Assembly (NCBI RefSeq): GCF_036345915.1
Contig: NZ_CP107785.1
Span: 8,804,001 to 8,868,000 of the forward strand
DNA length: 64,000 bases
Source of the DNA: Nocardia sp. NBC_00565
GTDB taxonomy: Bacteria > Actinomycetota > Actinomycetes > Mycobacteriales > Mycobacteriaceae
Reading direction: 5' to 3'
Shown: in pieces, positions 15,694-25,373 of the stretch
Position numbering within the stretch: position 1 is the stretch's first letter
How the letters are laid out: the number at the start of each line of letters is the position of its first letter
Position numbers and translations under genes: made by a program
Notes under the pieces: model-generated
Databases searched by the model: none
Told to the model about the DNA's origin: nothing
The model's input: the letters and a program-made list of their open reading frames with translations, nothing else

Positions 15694-17514
15694 CTAACCG
15701 CCCAGCGAGGCGAGCACACCGGTGAGCGCCGCCTGCATATCCGGCGCCTCGATCCGCATCAGCACCACCTCGTCCACCGCACTCAGATCCAGCGAATCGT
15801 CATTTGCCAGGCGGAATTCGCGTTCCTCCTCGGCCGATTCGATGATGTTGCGCACGAATCGACCGTTGCCTGCGAGATCGATACCACGGCGCGGCTGTCC
15901 GCTCTGATCGACGCGTTCGCTCTCGTACAGCCGCCCACACGCCTCGATCAGCAGTTCCATTGCCCCCTCGGACAACTCGGAATCCCGCGACTCGGCGATC
16001 AGACTGCCGATCTGGCCGAGTTCGGTCGGGGTGTAGGACGGGAACTGCAAGCGCTTGGCGAATCGTGAGGACAGACCGTCGTTGGCGGCCAGCAGCCGGT
16101 CGATCTCGCCGTCGTAACCGGCGATGATCACGACCAGCCGGTCGCGGTCATTCTCCATCCTGGCCAGCAGAGTGTCGACCGCCTCACGCCCGAACGCGTC
16201 ACCGCCCTGCAGACCGGTCTGGATCAACGTGTACGCCTCGTCGATGAACAGCACGCCGTCCATCGCGGTATCGATCAGCTTGTCGGTCTTGATCGCGGTG
16301 CCGCCGAGATTCTGGCTGACGAAGTCGACGCGCTTGGCCTCGACGACCTTATCGGTCTTGAGAAGTCCGACGCCGCAATAGATTTTGGCTACCACCCGGG
16401 CGATGGTGGTCTTACCGGTACCGGGCGGACCGGTGAACGCCAGGTGGTTGCCGCGGGCCATACTCGCCATGCCCTTCTCGGCGCGGATCTTGGCCAGCTG
16501 TGCGGTTGCCTGCAGCTTCGCCACCTGCGTCTTCACCGATTCGAGGCCGATCTGCCTGTCCAACTCGGCGCGCGCGTCGGCCAGAATCTTCTTGGCGCGG
16601 TCCTCGGCGTCGGCGGTCTGCATCGCCTCGACCGAGGGCGCCGAGACCGGATCCCAGCGGTCGGTGCGCGCGTCGATCGACTCCTTCGTGGTGACCGTGA
16701 GCCGGTAGGTGCGGTCGCGCATGGCGGCGGTGTTCGCGGCGAAATCCGGTGCCTGCGAATACACCTTCTCGAAAAGTGCCTGTGCCTCGGTCTCTTTGCC
16801 GGTCTCGCGCAGGCACAGGCCGCGGCAGAACATCGCGGTGGTCCGCGCCGCCGGGATCGGGCCCGCCTCGGCCTGTTCCATGCGCCGGATGGCCTCGCCG
16901 AACAGGCCGAGCTGGGCACAGGCCGAGCCGACCATCACGTGCGCGCCCGCCGCCAGATACGGGTCGTCCCATTCGGCGGATCCGGTGAGTACGGCCATCA
17001 CATCGGGCCAGCGCTGGGTGTTGAAGTGCAGTACGCCACGGATATACGCGCAGATGCGGTCGTCGATCTCGCGGTCGGTATCCGACAGCATCGAGGCGCG
17101 GTGCGTCGCGAGATCGTCGAGCACCCGCTCGGCCTCGTCGTATTCCTTCTCCGAGATCAGCTGTGCCGCTTGCGCCAGCCAGATCTCGGTGTAGCCGGCC
17201 AGGGGGTAATCGATGTACAGCCCGGCCAGGAAGCGCCCGGCCAGTGCCCGCTGCGGTAGTCCGAGCCTGCGCTGTTCGCGGAAAAGCGTTGTCGCGCTGG
17301 TCTTGTACAGGTTGTAGAGCACCTCGGTGCTGGCCTCGCCCGCCGCGGCCCGGCCCAGCCAGGCGTCGCACATGGTCGGGTCCCATTCGGTGGCACGCTG
17401 AAACGCCAGTTTCGCGTACTCGAGATCTCGGGCCGATTCTTGTCCGTCGATGGTCAGGCCCAGCGACAGGATTCCGGCGTCGAAGGCCCGTTGTGCTTGG
17501 CGATTGCCGGTCAT
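15694..17514 (-). CDS. eccA: Type VII secretion AAA+ ATPase EccA
   Basis: 606 aa from ATG 17514 (a TTG at 17523 is less likely). EccA is a cytosolic AAA+ ATPase that helps release EspG-bound or Esx substrates for secretion. The first about 280 residues are a TPR-like helical domain. The C-terminal CbbX-type AAA+ domain has Walker A GPPGTGKTT (about residue 360) and Walker B GVLFIDEAYTL, and ends with a helical lid (AMELLIEACGRLYESERVDQ). Presence of eccA together with espG and PE/PPE shows this locus is not of the minimal ESX-4 type. It is divergent from eccD across a 264-bp AT-richer region (17515-17778) that must hold both promoters and contains the palindrome CTACCGGTAG at 17634. Confidence 0.93.
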   Translation of the reverse strand: MTGNRQAQRAFDAGILSLGLTIDGQESARDLEYAKLAFQRATEWDPTMCDAWLGRAAAGEASTEVLYNLYKTSATTLFREQRRLGLPQRALAGRFLAGLYIDYPLAGYTEIWLAQAAQLISEKEYDEAERVLDDLATHRASMLSDTDREIDDRICAYIRGVLHFNTQRWPDVMAVLTGSAEWDDPYLAAGAHVMVGSACAQLGLFGEAIRRMEQAEAGPIPAARTTAMFCRGLCLRETGKETEAQALFEKVYSQAPDFAANTAAMRDRTYRLTVTTKESIDARTDRWDPVSAPSVEAMQTADAEDRAKKILADARAELDRQIGLESVKTQVAKLQATAQLAKIRAEKGMASMARGNHLAFTGPPGTGKTTIARVVAKIYCGVGLLKTDKVVEAKRVDFVSQNLGGTAIKTDKLIDTAMDGVLFIDEAYTLIQTGLQGGDAFGREAVDTLLARMENDRDRLVVIIAGYDGEIDRLLAANDGLSSRFAKRLQFPSYTPTELGQIGSLIAESRDSELSEGAMELLIEACGRLYESERVDQSGQPRRGIDLAGNGRFVRNIIESAEEEREFRLANDDSLDLSAVDEVVLMRIEAPDMQAALTGVLASLGG

Positions 17515-17778
17515 TGCTGTCAAACCCCGAAGTGTTGGTTGGAGCTATCTATTTTGTTGCGTGATTGGCCGCGTTCATCTTCCAACCAGCTTAGCGATCG
17601 CGTCGGCTCGGCTCGTCCGATACATTAGGTTTGCTACCGGTAGGTTGCAAAGTGTGCGACAACCACATGCGGCACGGGGAGCGTTCGTGCGAGAGTGGAA
17701 CCGAGAGTTGGTTCGACAAGTAGGGGACTGGGCGCAAGTGTTCGGATCGTTCGGTAAAGAGCGGGGGTCGGCGCGCAA

Positions 17779-19251
17779 TTGACCGAGCCGTTGAGCGGCA
17801 CCCGCGCCGCCGAACCCGAACTGTGCCGAGTCTCCGTTATCGGCGGAAATACCCAGCTCGATGTGGGCCTCCCGGCGACAGTGCCGATCGCCACCTTTAT
17901 CGGTGATCTCGTCACCCTGATCGAATCCCGCAATCCCGATGTGGTGGACAGCGACGACGGTGGCACGCCGCTGCAAACCGAACACTGGACGCTGGCCCGG
18001 TTGGGCCGCGATGCCATCGCACCGAGCCGCAGCCTCACCGAGGCCGAGGTGTTCGACGGCGAACTGCTGGTGCTGCGCTCGGTCACCGCGAAGGAATCAC
18101 CCGCGCTCTTCGACGATGTCATCGACGCGGTATCGCGGCTCACCACCGCCGATTTCCGCGGCTGGTCGCCGAATGCGGCGCGTTGGACCGGTCTGGTCGC
18201 CGCGGTATCGGCGGTGGTGTCGGCGGTGCTGCTGCTGGCCGCGGGACGTGCGCACGGCGGTGGCCTGGCCGCGCCGTTCCTCGCGACCGGCGTCGCCATC
18301 CTGGCCACGGTCGCCGCCGCGATCGCGGCCCGCAAGTACGCGGACCCGTTGACGGCCACCTGGCTGTCGTTGTGCGCACTGCTGTTGTTCTTCGGCGGGG
18401 CAGCGCTGTTCGTGCCCGGTGCGCTCGGCAGTCCGCAGCTGCTGCTCGGCTGTTCGGTGACGCTGGTGGCCGCCGCGGTCATCTACCGCGCCACCGCGAC
18501 CGGTGCCGCGTTGAGCGCGGCCGCGGTGACCGTCGCACTGTTCGGTGGTGTCGCCGCGCTGGTGCGCATGATCTGGGACTTCGATGTGCCGAAGATCGCC
18601 GCCGCGCTGCTCGTCGTGGCGATTTCGCTGATCTCCGTGGTGCCGCGGCTGGCGGCGGCGCTGGCCCGGCTGCCGATCCCGCCGGTGCCGACCGCGGGTG
18701 GTGCGATCGATCCGGCCGATCACGAACCGCGCCCGACCATCGAGGGTATCGGCGCGATCGGCGCTACCGCGCTGCCCTCGGCCGCCGGACTCGGCGAGCG
18801 GGCCAGGGCCGCCAACCAGTATCAGACCGGCATGCTCATCGCCTGCGCCATCGCGAGCGCGGTCGGTGCGCTCGGCGCCGCCGAACCGCTGGGATCGGCA
18901 CGCTGGCAAGGGATTACGCTCGCCGTGATCGCCGCGGTGATCGTGAGCCTGCGCGGGCGTTCGTTCGCCGACCTGGTGCAGGCCGGTGTGCTGATCGCGG
19001 GCGGCAGCGTCATCGTCATCGGTCTGATCACGGGGCTGGCCCTGGGTAATTCGGATCTGCTGTTGCTGGCGGGTGTGCTGTTGCTGGCCTTCGCCGCGGC
19101 GGTGCTGGTGTTCGGTGTGATCGGTCCGCACCTCGAGGTGACGCCGGTGACGAGGCGGGCCATGGAGATCACCGAATATCTGCTGATCGTCGCGGTGATC
19201 CCGCTGGTGCTGTGGATCATGGGCGTGTATTCGATGGCACGGAACCTATGA
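17779..19251 (+). CDS. eccD: Type VII secretion integral membrane protein EccD
   Basis: 490 aa. An in-frame stop 24 bp upstream leaves TTG 17779 as the only plausible start that keeps the whole N-terminal domain. EccD forms the membrane pore vestibule of the ESX complex as a dimer. Residues about 15-95 form the cytosolic ubiquitin-like domain (LCRVSVIGGNTQLDVGLP), followed by SPALFDDVIDAVSRL and about eleven hydrophobic helices (for example WTGLVAAVSAVVSAVLLLAA and EYLLIVAVIPLVLWIMGVY). The stop overlaps the mycP start (ATGA), indicating coupled translation. Confidence 0.93.
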   Translation: MTEPLSGTRAAEPELCRVSVIGGNTQLDVGLPATVPIATFIGDLVTLIESRNPDVVDSDDGGTPLQTEHWTLARLGRDAIAPSRSLTEAEVFDGELLVLRSVTAKESPALFDDVIDAVSRLTTADFRGWSPNAARWTGLVAAVSAVVSAVLLLAAGRAHGGGLAAPFLATGVAILATVAAAIAARKYADPLTATWLSLCALLLFFGGAALFVPGALGSPQLLLGCSVTLVAAAVIYRATATGAALSAAAVTVALFGGVAALVRMIWDFDVPKIAAALLVVAISLISVVPRLAAALARLPIPPVPTAGGAIDPADHEPRPTIEGIGAIGATALPSAAGLGERARAANQYQTGMLIACAIASAVGALGAAEPLGSARWQGITLAVIAAVIVSLRGRSFADLVQAGVLIAGGSVIVIGLITGLALGNSDLLLLAGVLLLAFAAAVLVFGVIGPHLEVTPVTRRAMEITEYLLIVAVIPLVLWIMGVYSMARNL

Positions 19252-20681
19252 CTGCTCGGGCGAGCCTGCCCGGCTGGCGGCGCAGAACCGGAATCGGCTG
19301 CGCCGCCGCTGTTCTCGGTGCGTTCGTCGGCGGCTGGTCGGCCCCGGTGGTGGCGGTGCCGCCGCCCACCATCGACATGGGGGCCCTCGGGCCCGCCCAG
19401 GCGCTCAGCGGTCGTCCCGCCCCGTTGGAGCCGACCGAGCAGAAGGTCGTGTGCGCCGAGCTGTCGCTGATCGGCGGCGCTCCGGCGGAGCCGCCGCTGC
19501 CGCAGCGTGTGCTCGATCTGCCCGAGGCGTGGCAGTTCAGTCGCGGTGCGGGACAGAAGGTCGCGGTCATCGATACCGGCGTGAGCCGGCATCCGCGACT
19601 GCCCGCACTGCAAGCCGGTGGTGACTATGTCTCGGACTCCGATGGCACCGTCGACTGCGACGGTCACGGCACCCTGGTCGCGGGCATCATCGCGGCCCGG
19701 CCCAGTTCCGACGACGCCTTCGTCGGCGTCGCGCCCGATGCCGAGATCCTCAGCATCCGCCAGCTGAGCACGCACTACGAACGCAAGGATCGGGCGGGCG
19801 GCGATAAGCCGCCGGATGCCATGGTCAGCTCCGGTTATGGCAGTGTGCTCGCCTTGGCCGCGTCGGTGGTGCGTGCCGTCGATATGGGCGCGACCGTCAT
19901 CAATATCTCCGAAGTCTCGTGCAGCGCAGTCGGAACCGATACCGCTGACGTCCCGCTGGGCGCGGCGGTGAAGTACGCCTACGACCGCAATGTGGTGGTG
20001 GTCGCGGCGGCGGGCAATGTGGAGAACGGCGGCGTGTGCGAGAAGCAGAACGATAATGCGGGCTGGGACAGCGTGCAGACCATCGCGAGCCCGGCCTGGT
20101 TCCGGCCCTACGTCCTGACGGTGGCCTCCATCGATCCGAACGGTTCGCCCTCGGCGCTATCGCTGCACGGGCCGTGGGTCGGCGCCGCCGCCGTCGGGCG
20201 CAATATCGTCTCCCTGGACAACAAGCCGGGCGGCACCGGACTGGTCAACGGCGCGATCACCCAGGAGGGCACCGGATCCATCCAGGGCACCAGCTTCGCC
20301 GCGCCCTATGTCGCCGGACTGGCCGCGCTGGTCCGGTCCCGTTTCCCGGAACTTACTGCCGGACAAGTGATCGAGCGGATCACCCGCACCGCGCACGCAC
20401 CCGGATCGGGCCGCGACGATCGGGTCGGGCACGGCCTGATCGATCCGCTGGCCGCGCTCACCGCGCAACTGCCGGATAAGCCGATCGGTACCGGCGCCGA
20501 CACCCCGCGCGTCATGGCGGCCCCGGTACATCCGGCCGGACCCGATCCACTGCCGCGTCGGATCGCGATCATCGGCTCGGTCACCTGCCTGATCGTGCTG
20601 GGACTCGGTGCGGCGGTGTCGATTCCGTTCCGGCGGGCCCGCGGCTGGGCCGACCTCGATTCCGAAGTATCAGAGCTGTAG
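19248..20681 (+). CDS. mycP: Mycosin, membrane-anchored subtilisin-like protease (MycP)
   Basis: 477 aa; ATG overlaps the eccD stop. S8 serine protease of ESX systems that caps the periplasmic side of the complex. It has a Sec-type signal peptide (RTGIGCAAAVLGAFVGGWSA), the catalytic triad Asp109 (VAVIDTGVSRHPRL), His140 (DCDGHGTLVAG) and Ser349 (GTSFAAPYVAG), and a C-terminal membrane anchor (IAIIGSVTCLIVLGLGAAV) with a short basic tail. The disulfide-linked N-terminal extension typical of mycosins is suggested by the Cys before LSLIGG. It lies 8 bp before eccC in the same operon. Confidence 0.95.
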   Translation: MTARASLPGWRRRTGIGCAAAVLGAFVGGWSAPVVAVPPPTIDMGALGPAQALSGRPAPLEPTEQKVVCAELSLIGGAPAEPPLPQRVLDLPEAWQFSRGAGQKVAVIDTGVSRHPRLPALQAGGDYVSDSDGTVDCDGHGTLVAGIIAARPSSDDAFVGVAPDAEILSIRQLSTHYERKDRAGGDKPPDAMVSSGYGSVLALAASVVRAVDMGATVINISEVSCSAVGTDTADVPLGAAVKYAYDRNVVVVAAAGNVENGGVCEKQNDNAGWDSVQTIASPAWFRPYVLTVASIDPNGSPSALSLHGPWVGAAAVGRNIVSLDNKPGGTGLVNGAITQEGTGSIQGTSFAAPYVAGLAALVRSRFPELTAGQVIERITRTAHAPGSGRDDRVGHGLIDPLAALTAQLPDKPIGTGADTPRVMAAPVHPAGPDPLPRRIAIIGSVTCLIVLGLGAAVSIPFRRARGWADLDSEVSEL

Positions 20682-20689
20682 AGGGACCC

Positions 20690-23600
20690 ATGGTTACCGA
20701 AGGTTTCGTGCGTCGCCCCCGCATCGCCCCGCCGCGCGCGCCGGGCGGGGAGGTGGCGTTGAATTCGCCGCCGGAGATCCAGCGGGCCATGCCGGGGCCG
20801 CTGATCATGAAGCTGATGCCGGTGATCATGGTGGTCGCCGTCGTCGGCATGATCGCGATGATGGTGATGATGGGTCGTAACCTGCTCGCCAACCCGTTCA
20901 TGATGATGTTCCCGATGATGATGCTCATGTCGATGGGCGGCATGATGCTCGGCATGCGGGGCAGCGGCCCCAAGGGGGCGGGCGAACTCAACGAGGAGCG
21001 CAAGGACTACTTCCGGTATCTGGACCAGATGCGCAAGGACGTTCGGCGCACCGGCACCAAGCAGTTGGAGTCGCTGGCCTGGAGTCATCCCGAACCGATC
21101 GATTTGCCCTCGGTGGTCGGCACCCGCCGGATGTGGGAACGCCGCCCCAACGATCCGGACTTCGGACATGTGCGGGTCGGGGTGGGCAGTCATCGGCTCG
21201 CGACCAAGCTGGCACGCCCGGAGACCGGACCGCTCGAGGATCTGGAGCCGGTCTCCACGGTGGCGTTACGTCGTTTCGTGCGAACGCATTCGGTGGTGCA
21301 CCAGCTGCCCACCGCGGTATCGCTGCGGGCCTTCCCAGCCATCAATCTCGGTGGTGACACCGAGGAGGCCAGAATGCTGGCGCGCGCGATGCTGATGGAG
21401 CTCACCGCCTTTCACGGACCCGACCACGTCGCGGTCGCCATCGTCTGCGCCGATCCCGACGGTTCGGCCTGGGCATGGGCGAAATGGCTACCGCACCTGC
21501 AACATCCGACAGTGCGCGACGGTATGGGTTCGGCCAGGATGATGTACGGATCGCTGGCCGAATTCGAGACCGCGCTCGCTTCGGAACTGCTCGAGCGCGG
21601 GCGGTTCATGCGCAATCCGCAACCGACGCAGGGCCGTTTGCATCTGGTGGTCATCATCGACGACGGCTACGTCAACGGCACCGAGCGGCTGATCAGCGAA
21701 TCGGGTCTGGACTCGGTCACGGTGCTCGATCTGACCGCACCCGAGAACGGTCTGGCCGCGCGGCGCGGTCTGCAGCTGGTGGCCGGTGACGGCGAGGTGA
21801 GCGCGAAAAGCGCTGCGGGTACCGAGAAATTCGCCACCGCCGATGTGGTGAGCGCGGCCGAATCGGAGGCCTTCGCCCGCAGCCTGGCCCGGTTCCGGAT
21901 CGCGACGGCCGCGCAGATCGTCAGCCTCGGCGACGATACGCGGACCGATCCGGGATTGATGGCGCTACTGAAGATTCCGGACGCCGCGCAGATCGAACCG
22001 TCGAGGGTCTGGCGTCCACGTACCGCGCGCGAACGCCTGCGCGTGCCGATCGGCGTCACGCCGGACGGCACCCCGGTCGAGATCGATATAAAGGAATCGG
22101 CCGAGAGCGGTATGGGACCGCACGGATTGTGTATCGGCGCAACCGGATCCGGTAAATCCGAGTTCCTGCGCACACTGGTGCTCTCGATGGTGACCACGCA
22201 CTCACCGGACGCGTTGAACCTGGTGCTCGTCGACTTCAAGGGCGGCGCGACCTTCCTCGGTCTGGATTCGCTGCCGCATGTCGCGGCGGTCATCACCAAC
22301 CTCGAGGAAGAACTCTCGATGGTGGACCGTATGAAGGACGCACTGGCCGGTGAGATGAACCGCCGCCAGGAGCTGCTGCGCGCCGCCGGAAACTTCGCCA
22401 ATGTCACCGATTACGAGAAGGCTCGCGCGGCCGGTGTCGCGCTCGACCCACTGCCCGCGCTGTTCGTGATCGTCGACGAATTCTCCGAATTGCTCTCGCA
22501 GAAGCCGGATTTCGCGGATCTGTTCGTGATGATCGGCCGCCTCGGCCGCTCACTGCACGTGCATCTGCTGCTGGCTTCGCAGCGACTGGAGGAGAACAAG
22601 CTGCGCGGACTGGACTCGCACCTGTCCTACCGGATCGGTCTGCGCACCTTCTCGGCCAACGAATCCCGCGCGGTGCTCGGCATCACCGATGCCTACCACC
22701 TGCCCGGCATCCCCGGCTCCGGCTATCTCAAGAGCGATGCCGATGATCCGCTGCGGTTCAACGCGACCTATGTGTCCGGGCCCTACGTCTCACCGAGCGG
22801 CAACAGGCAGGTCGACGGCCGGGCGGTCGGCGGTCAGTCGCCGACGGTGTTCACCGCCGGGCTCGTCGAGATCCCGGAGCGCACGGAGCCGGTGCGCATG
22901 GAGCTGCCCGATCTGCCGCCACCGCCGGGAGCGGAGCCGGAGATGGAAGCGCACACCGGCGGCGTCCCCGAGACGCTGCTCGAGGTGGTCGTGAAACGCC
23001 TTACCGGCCACGGCCGTCCGGCGCACGAGGTGTGGTTGCCGCCGTTGGACGAGTCGCCGACGGTGGATATGCTGCTGCCCGACCCGGATTGGCGTTCCCC
23101 GGTCAACCGGCACGGTCAGCTGTGGATGCCGATCGGCATCATCGACAAGCCCTACGAGCAGCGTCGCGATGTGCTGACCATCCAATTGGCCGGTGCGCAG
23201 GGCAATGTCGCGGTCGTCGGCGGTCCGCAGTCCGGTAAGTCGACGACCATCCGCACCATCGTCATGGCCGCCGCGGCGACCCACAGCCCCGAACAGGTGC
23301 AGTTCTACTGCCTCGACTTCGGTGGCGGCAGTCTCGCGGGTCTGTCCGGTCTGCCGCACGTCGGTTCGGTGGCCGGCCGCTTGGACGGCGACCGGGTGCG
23401 GCGCACCGTCGCCGAGCTGACCACGCTGATGCGCCAGCGCGAGGAGCGCTTCGCCGCACTCGGCATCGAATCGATGGTGGCGTTCCGCCGCCGCAAGTAC
23501 TCCCAGATGGAAGCCCGGCTCATCAACGGGACCGCGCCCGATCCGAACGATGCGCTGGCCGCGGACCAGTTCGGCGATGTCTTCCTGGTCATCGACGGCT

Positions 23601-24742
23601 GGCAGGCCATGCGCGAGGAGTTCGACACCGTCGAACCGCAGATCACCGCCATTGCGGCACAGGGTCTCTCGTACGGCATCCACCTGGTCGTCGGCGCCGC
23701 GCGCTGGGGCGAGATCCGACCCAATGTGAAGGACCAGATCGGCACTCGACTCGAGCTGCGCCTCGGCGATCCGACCGACTCCGAAATGGGCAGGCGCACC
23801 GCGGCTCTGGTGCCCGTCGGCCGACCCGGCCGCGGTCTCACACCCGATGAGCTGCATATGCTCGTCGCGCTGCCCCGGCTGGACTCCGATTCCGATCCGC
23901 AGACGCTGGCCGAGGGCGCGGCCCAGGCCAGGGATCAGATGCAGCAGCTCTACCCCGGCCGCCGCGCCCCCGAGGTGCGCATGCTGCCGCAGCAGATCAG
24001 CCGCGAGGATGTGCTGGCGATCGCGCGCAAGCACGAGGTCGAACTCGGACCGACCAAGATCCTGGTCGGCCTCGGCGAGAACGAATTGGACCCGTTCGTC
24101 CTGGATTTCGGCCAGGAGCCGCACTTCATGGCCTTCGCCGACGTCGAATGCGGCAAGACCACGCTGCTGCGCAATATCGCCATGGGCATCACCGAGAACG
24201 CGACACCCGAGCAGGCGAAGATCATCCTGATCGATTACCGCCGCAGCCTGCTCGGTGTGGTCGACGAGGCCCATCTCGGTGGTTACTCCACCTCGTCGCA
24301 GACCTGCGGACCGATGGTCAACGAACTCGCCAGGTACATGTCCAAGCGGATCCCCGGCTCTGATATCACTGCGCAGCAGCTGCGCGAGCGCAGCTGGTGG
24401 AGCGGGCCCGAGATCTACCTGCTGGTCGACGATTACGACATGATCACCGCGGGTATCAATCCGCTGCTGCCGCTGCTCGAGTACCTGCCGCAAGCCCGCG
24501 ATATCGGCCTGCACGTGGTCGTCACCCGGCGCACCGGCGGCGTCTCCCGTGCGCTCTACGACAATGTGCTCGGCGGCATGAAGAACCTGTCGGTCGACGC
24601 GCTGATCATGAGCGGCCCCAAGGACGAGGGCAAGCTGATCGGCGATGTCCGCCCGATGAAGCTGCCGCCCGGACGCGGCATCCTGGTATCGCGCAACCGA
24701 GGTCAGGAGATGGTGCAGATCGCCTATCTGCCACCGCTGTGA
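20690..24742 (+). CDS. eccC: Type VII secretion motor ATPase EccC (EccCa-EccCb fused)
   Basis: 1350 aa, ATG 20690. FtsK/SpoIIIE-type translocase. Two transmembrane helices near the N-terminus (LIMKLMPVIMVVAVVGMIAM and the Met-rich NPFMMMFPMMMLMSMGGMM) are followed by a DUF region and three nucleotide-binding domains. P-loop lysines are Lys489 (GATGSGKSE), Lys850 (GGPQSGKST) and Lys1156 (VECGKTTLL). Domain 1 has an intact Walker B with catalytic Glu (FVIVDEFSELL). Domains 2 and 3 have VFLVIDGWQ and YLLVDDYD, lacking the usual catalytic Glu, as expected for the substrate-binding regulatory domains. Its stop lies one base from the convergent GNAT stop. Confidence 0.96.
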   Translation: MVTEGFVRRPRIAPPRAPGGEVALNSPPEIQRAMPGPLIMKLMPVIMVVAVVGMIAMMVMMGRNLLANPFMMMFPMMMLMSMGGMMLGMRGSGPKGAGELNEERKDYFRYLDQMRKDVRRTGTKQLESLAWSHPEPIDLPSVVGTRRMWERRPNDPDFGHVRVGVGSHRLATKLARPETGPLEDLEPVSTVALRRFVRTHSVVHQLPTAVSLRAFPAINLGGDTEEARMLARAMLMELTAFHGPDHVAVAIVCADPDGSAWAWAKWLPHLQHPTVRDGMGSARMMYGSLAEFETALASELLERGRFMRNPQPTQGRLHLVVIIDDGYVNGTERLISESGLDSVTVLDLTAPENGLAARRGLQLVAGDGEVSAKSAAGTEKFATADVVSAAESEAFARSLARFRIATAAQIVSLGDDTRTDPGLMALLKIPDAAQIEPSRVWRPRTARERLRVPIGVTPDGTPVEIDIKESAESGMGPHGLCIGATGSGKSEFLRTLVLSMVTTHSPDALNLVLVDFKGGATFLGLDSLPHVAAVITNLEEELSMVDRMKDALAGEMNRRQELLRAAGNFANVTDYEKARAAGVALDPLPALFVIVDEFSELLSQKPDFADLFVMIGRLGRSLHVHLLLASQRLEENKLRGLDSHLSYRIGLRTFSANESRAVLGITDAYHLPGIPGSGYLKSDADDPLRFNATYVSGPYVSPSGNRQVDGRAVGGQSPTVFTAGLVEIPERTEPVRMELPDLPPPPGAEPEMEAHTGGVPETLLEVVVKRLTGHGRPAHEVWLPPLDESPTVDMLLPDPDWRSPVNRHGQLWMPIGIIDKPYEQRRDVLTIQLAGAQGNVAVVGGPQSGKSTTIRTIVMAAAATHSPEQVQFYCLDFGGGSLAGLSGLPHVGSVAGRLDGDRVRRTVAELTTLMRQREERFAALGIESMVAFRRRKYSQMEARLINGTAPDPNDALAADQFGDVFLVIDGWQAMREEFDTVEPQITAIAAQGLSYGIHLVVGAARWGEIRPNVKDQIGTRLELRLGDPTDSEMGRRTAALVPVGRPGRGLTPDELHMLVALPRLDSDSDPQTLAEGAAQARDQMQQLYPGRRAPEVRMLPQQISREDVLAIARKHEVELGPTKILVGLGENELDPFVLDFGQEPHFMAFADVECGKTTLLRNIAMGITENATPEQAKIILIDYRRSLLGVVDEAHLGGYSTSSQTCGPMVNELARYMSKRIPGSDITAQQLRERSWWSGPEIYLLVDDYDMITAGINPLLPLLEYLPQARDIGLHVVVTRRTGGVSRALYDNVLGGMKNLSVDALIMSGPKDEGKLIGDVRPMKLPPGRGILVSRNRGQEMVQIAYLPPL

Positions 24743-24743
24743 G

Positions 24744-25343
24744 CTAGAACCTCGGTACCGGCTGCTGCTGCTGCCGCAGCTGCGGCGCGCGCGCCAGGAT
24801 CGGGGTCAGCGGCTCGAAACCCCAGCTGTCCGAGCGCCGTTGGAACAGCGCACGAGAGGGGCCGGAGGACACCGGCCCAGCGATCCGGGCCATGTGGAAG
24901 CCTTCGCGGCGGTAATAGTCGTGCAGATCTGTGTTGGTGGTCCAGGCGTCGAGCCGGACCCAGTGGCGTTGTCGCTGGCGCGCGAGCGATCCGGCGTGTG
25001 CCAGCAGTCGGTGTCCGATGCGTTGTCCGGCGAAGCGGAGGTCGACGATCATGAAATGCGCGACCACCGCGTCGGCTAGTTCCCACGGCGACCATAGCCC
25101 CGGGTCCGCGTGCTCGTTGACGGTGATCGTCCCGGCCGGTTCCCCGGCCACCTCGGCGATCCAGCTCTCCCCGGCGTCCAGCGATTGGCCGACCGCTCTG
25201 GCGAAGATCTCGATCGGCAGGCCGCGACCGGCCACAGTCCATTGATCGGAGCCGCGGGCGGTGAGCCACGCGGTGCGCTGCACCCGCAGGCGGCAGATCG
25301 TGCCCAGATCGCCGAGGGTCGCCGGACGGATCACGGTAGTCAT
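24744..25343 (-). CDS. GNAT family N-acetyltransferase
   Basis: 199 aa, ATG 25343. GNAT fold: N-terminal TTVIRPATLGDLGTICRLR, strand FMIVDLRFAGQRIGHRLLAH corresponding to motif A (the R/Q-x-x-G-x-G/A acetyl-CoA loop as GQRIGH), and motif B YYRREGFHMAR. The C-terminus ends in a Gln/Pro-rich tail. The substrate is unknown. It lies 30 bp downstream of a GntR gene in the same direction, so the two are probably co-transcribed and the regulator may control it. Confidence 0.82.
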   Translation of the reverse strand: MTTVIRPATLGDLGTICRLRVQRTAWLTARGSDQWTVAGRGLPIEIFARAVGQSLDAGESWIAEVAGEPAGTITVNEHADPGLWSPWELADAVVAHFMIVDLRFAGQRIGHRLLAHAGSLARQRQRHWVRLDAWTTNTDLHDYYRREGFHMARIAGPVSSGPSRALFQRRSDSWGFEPLTPILARAPQLRQQQQPVPRF

Positions 25344-25373
25344 GGCAACACCGTATTCATGGTGAAACGTTTT

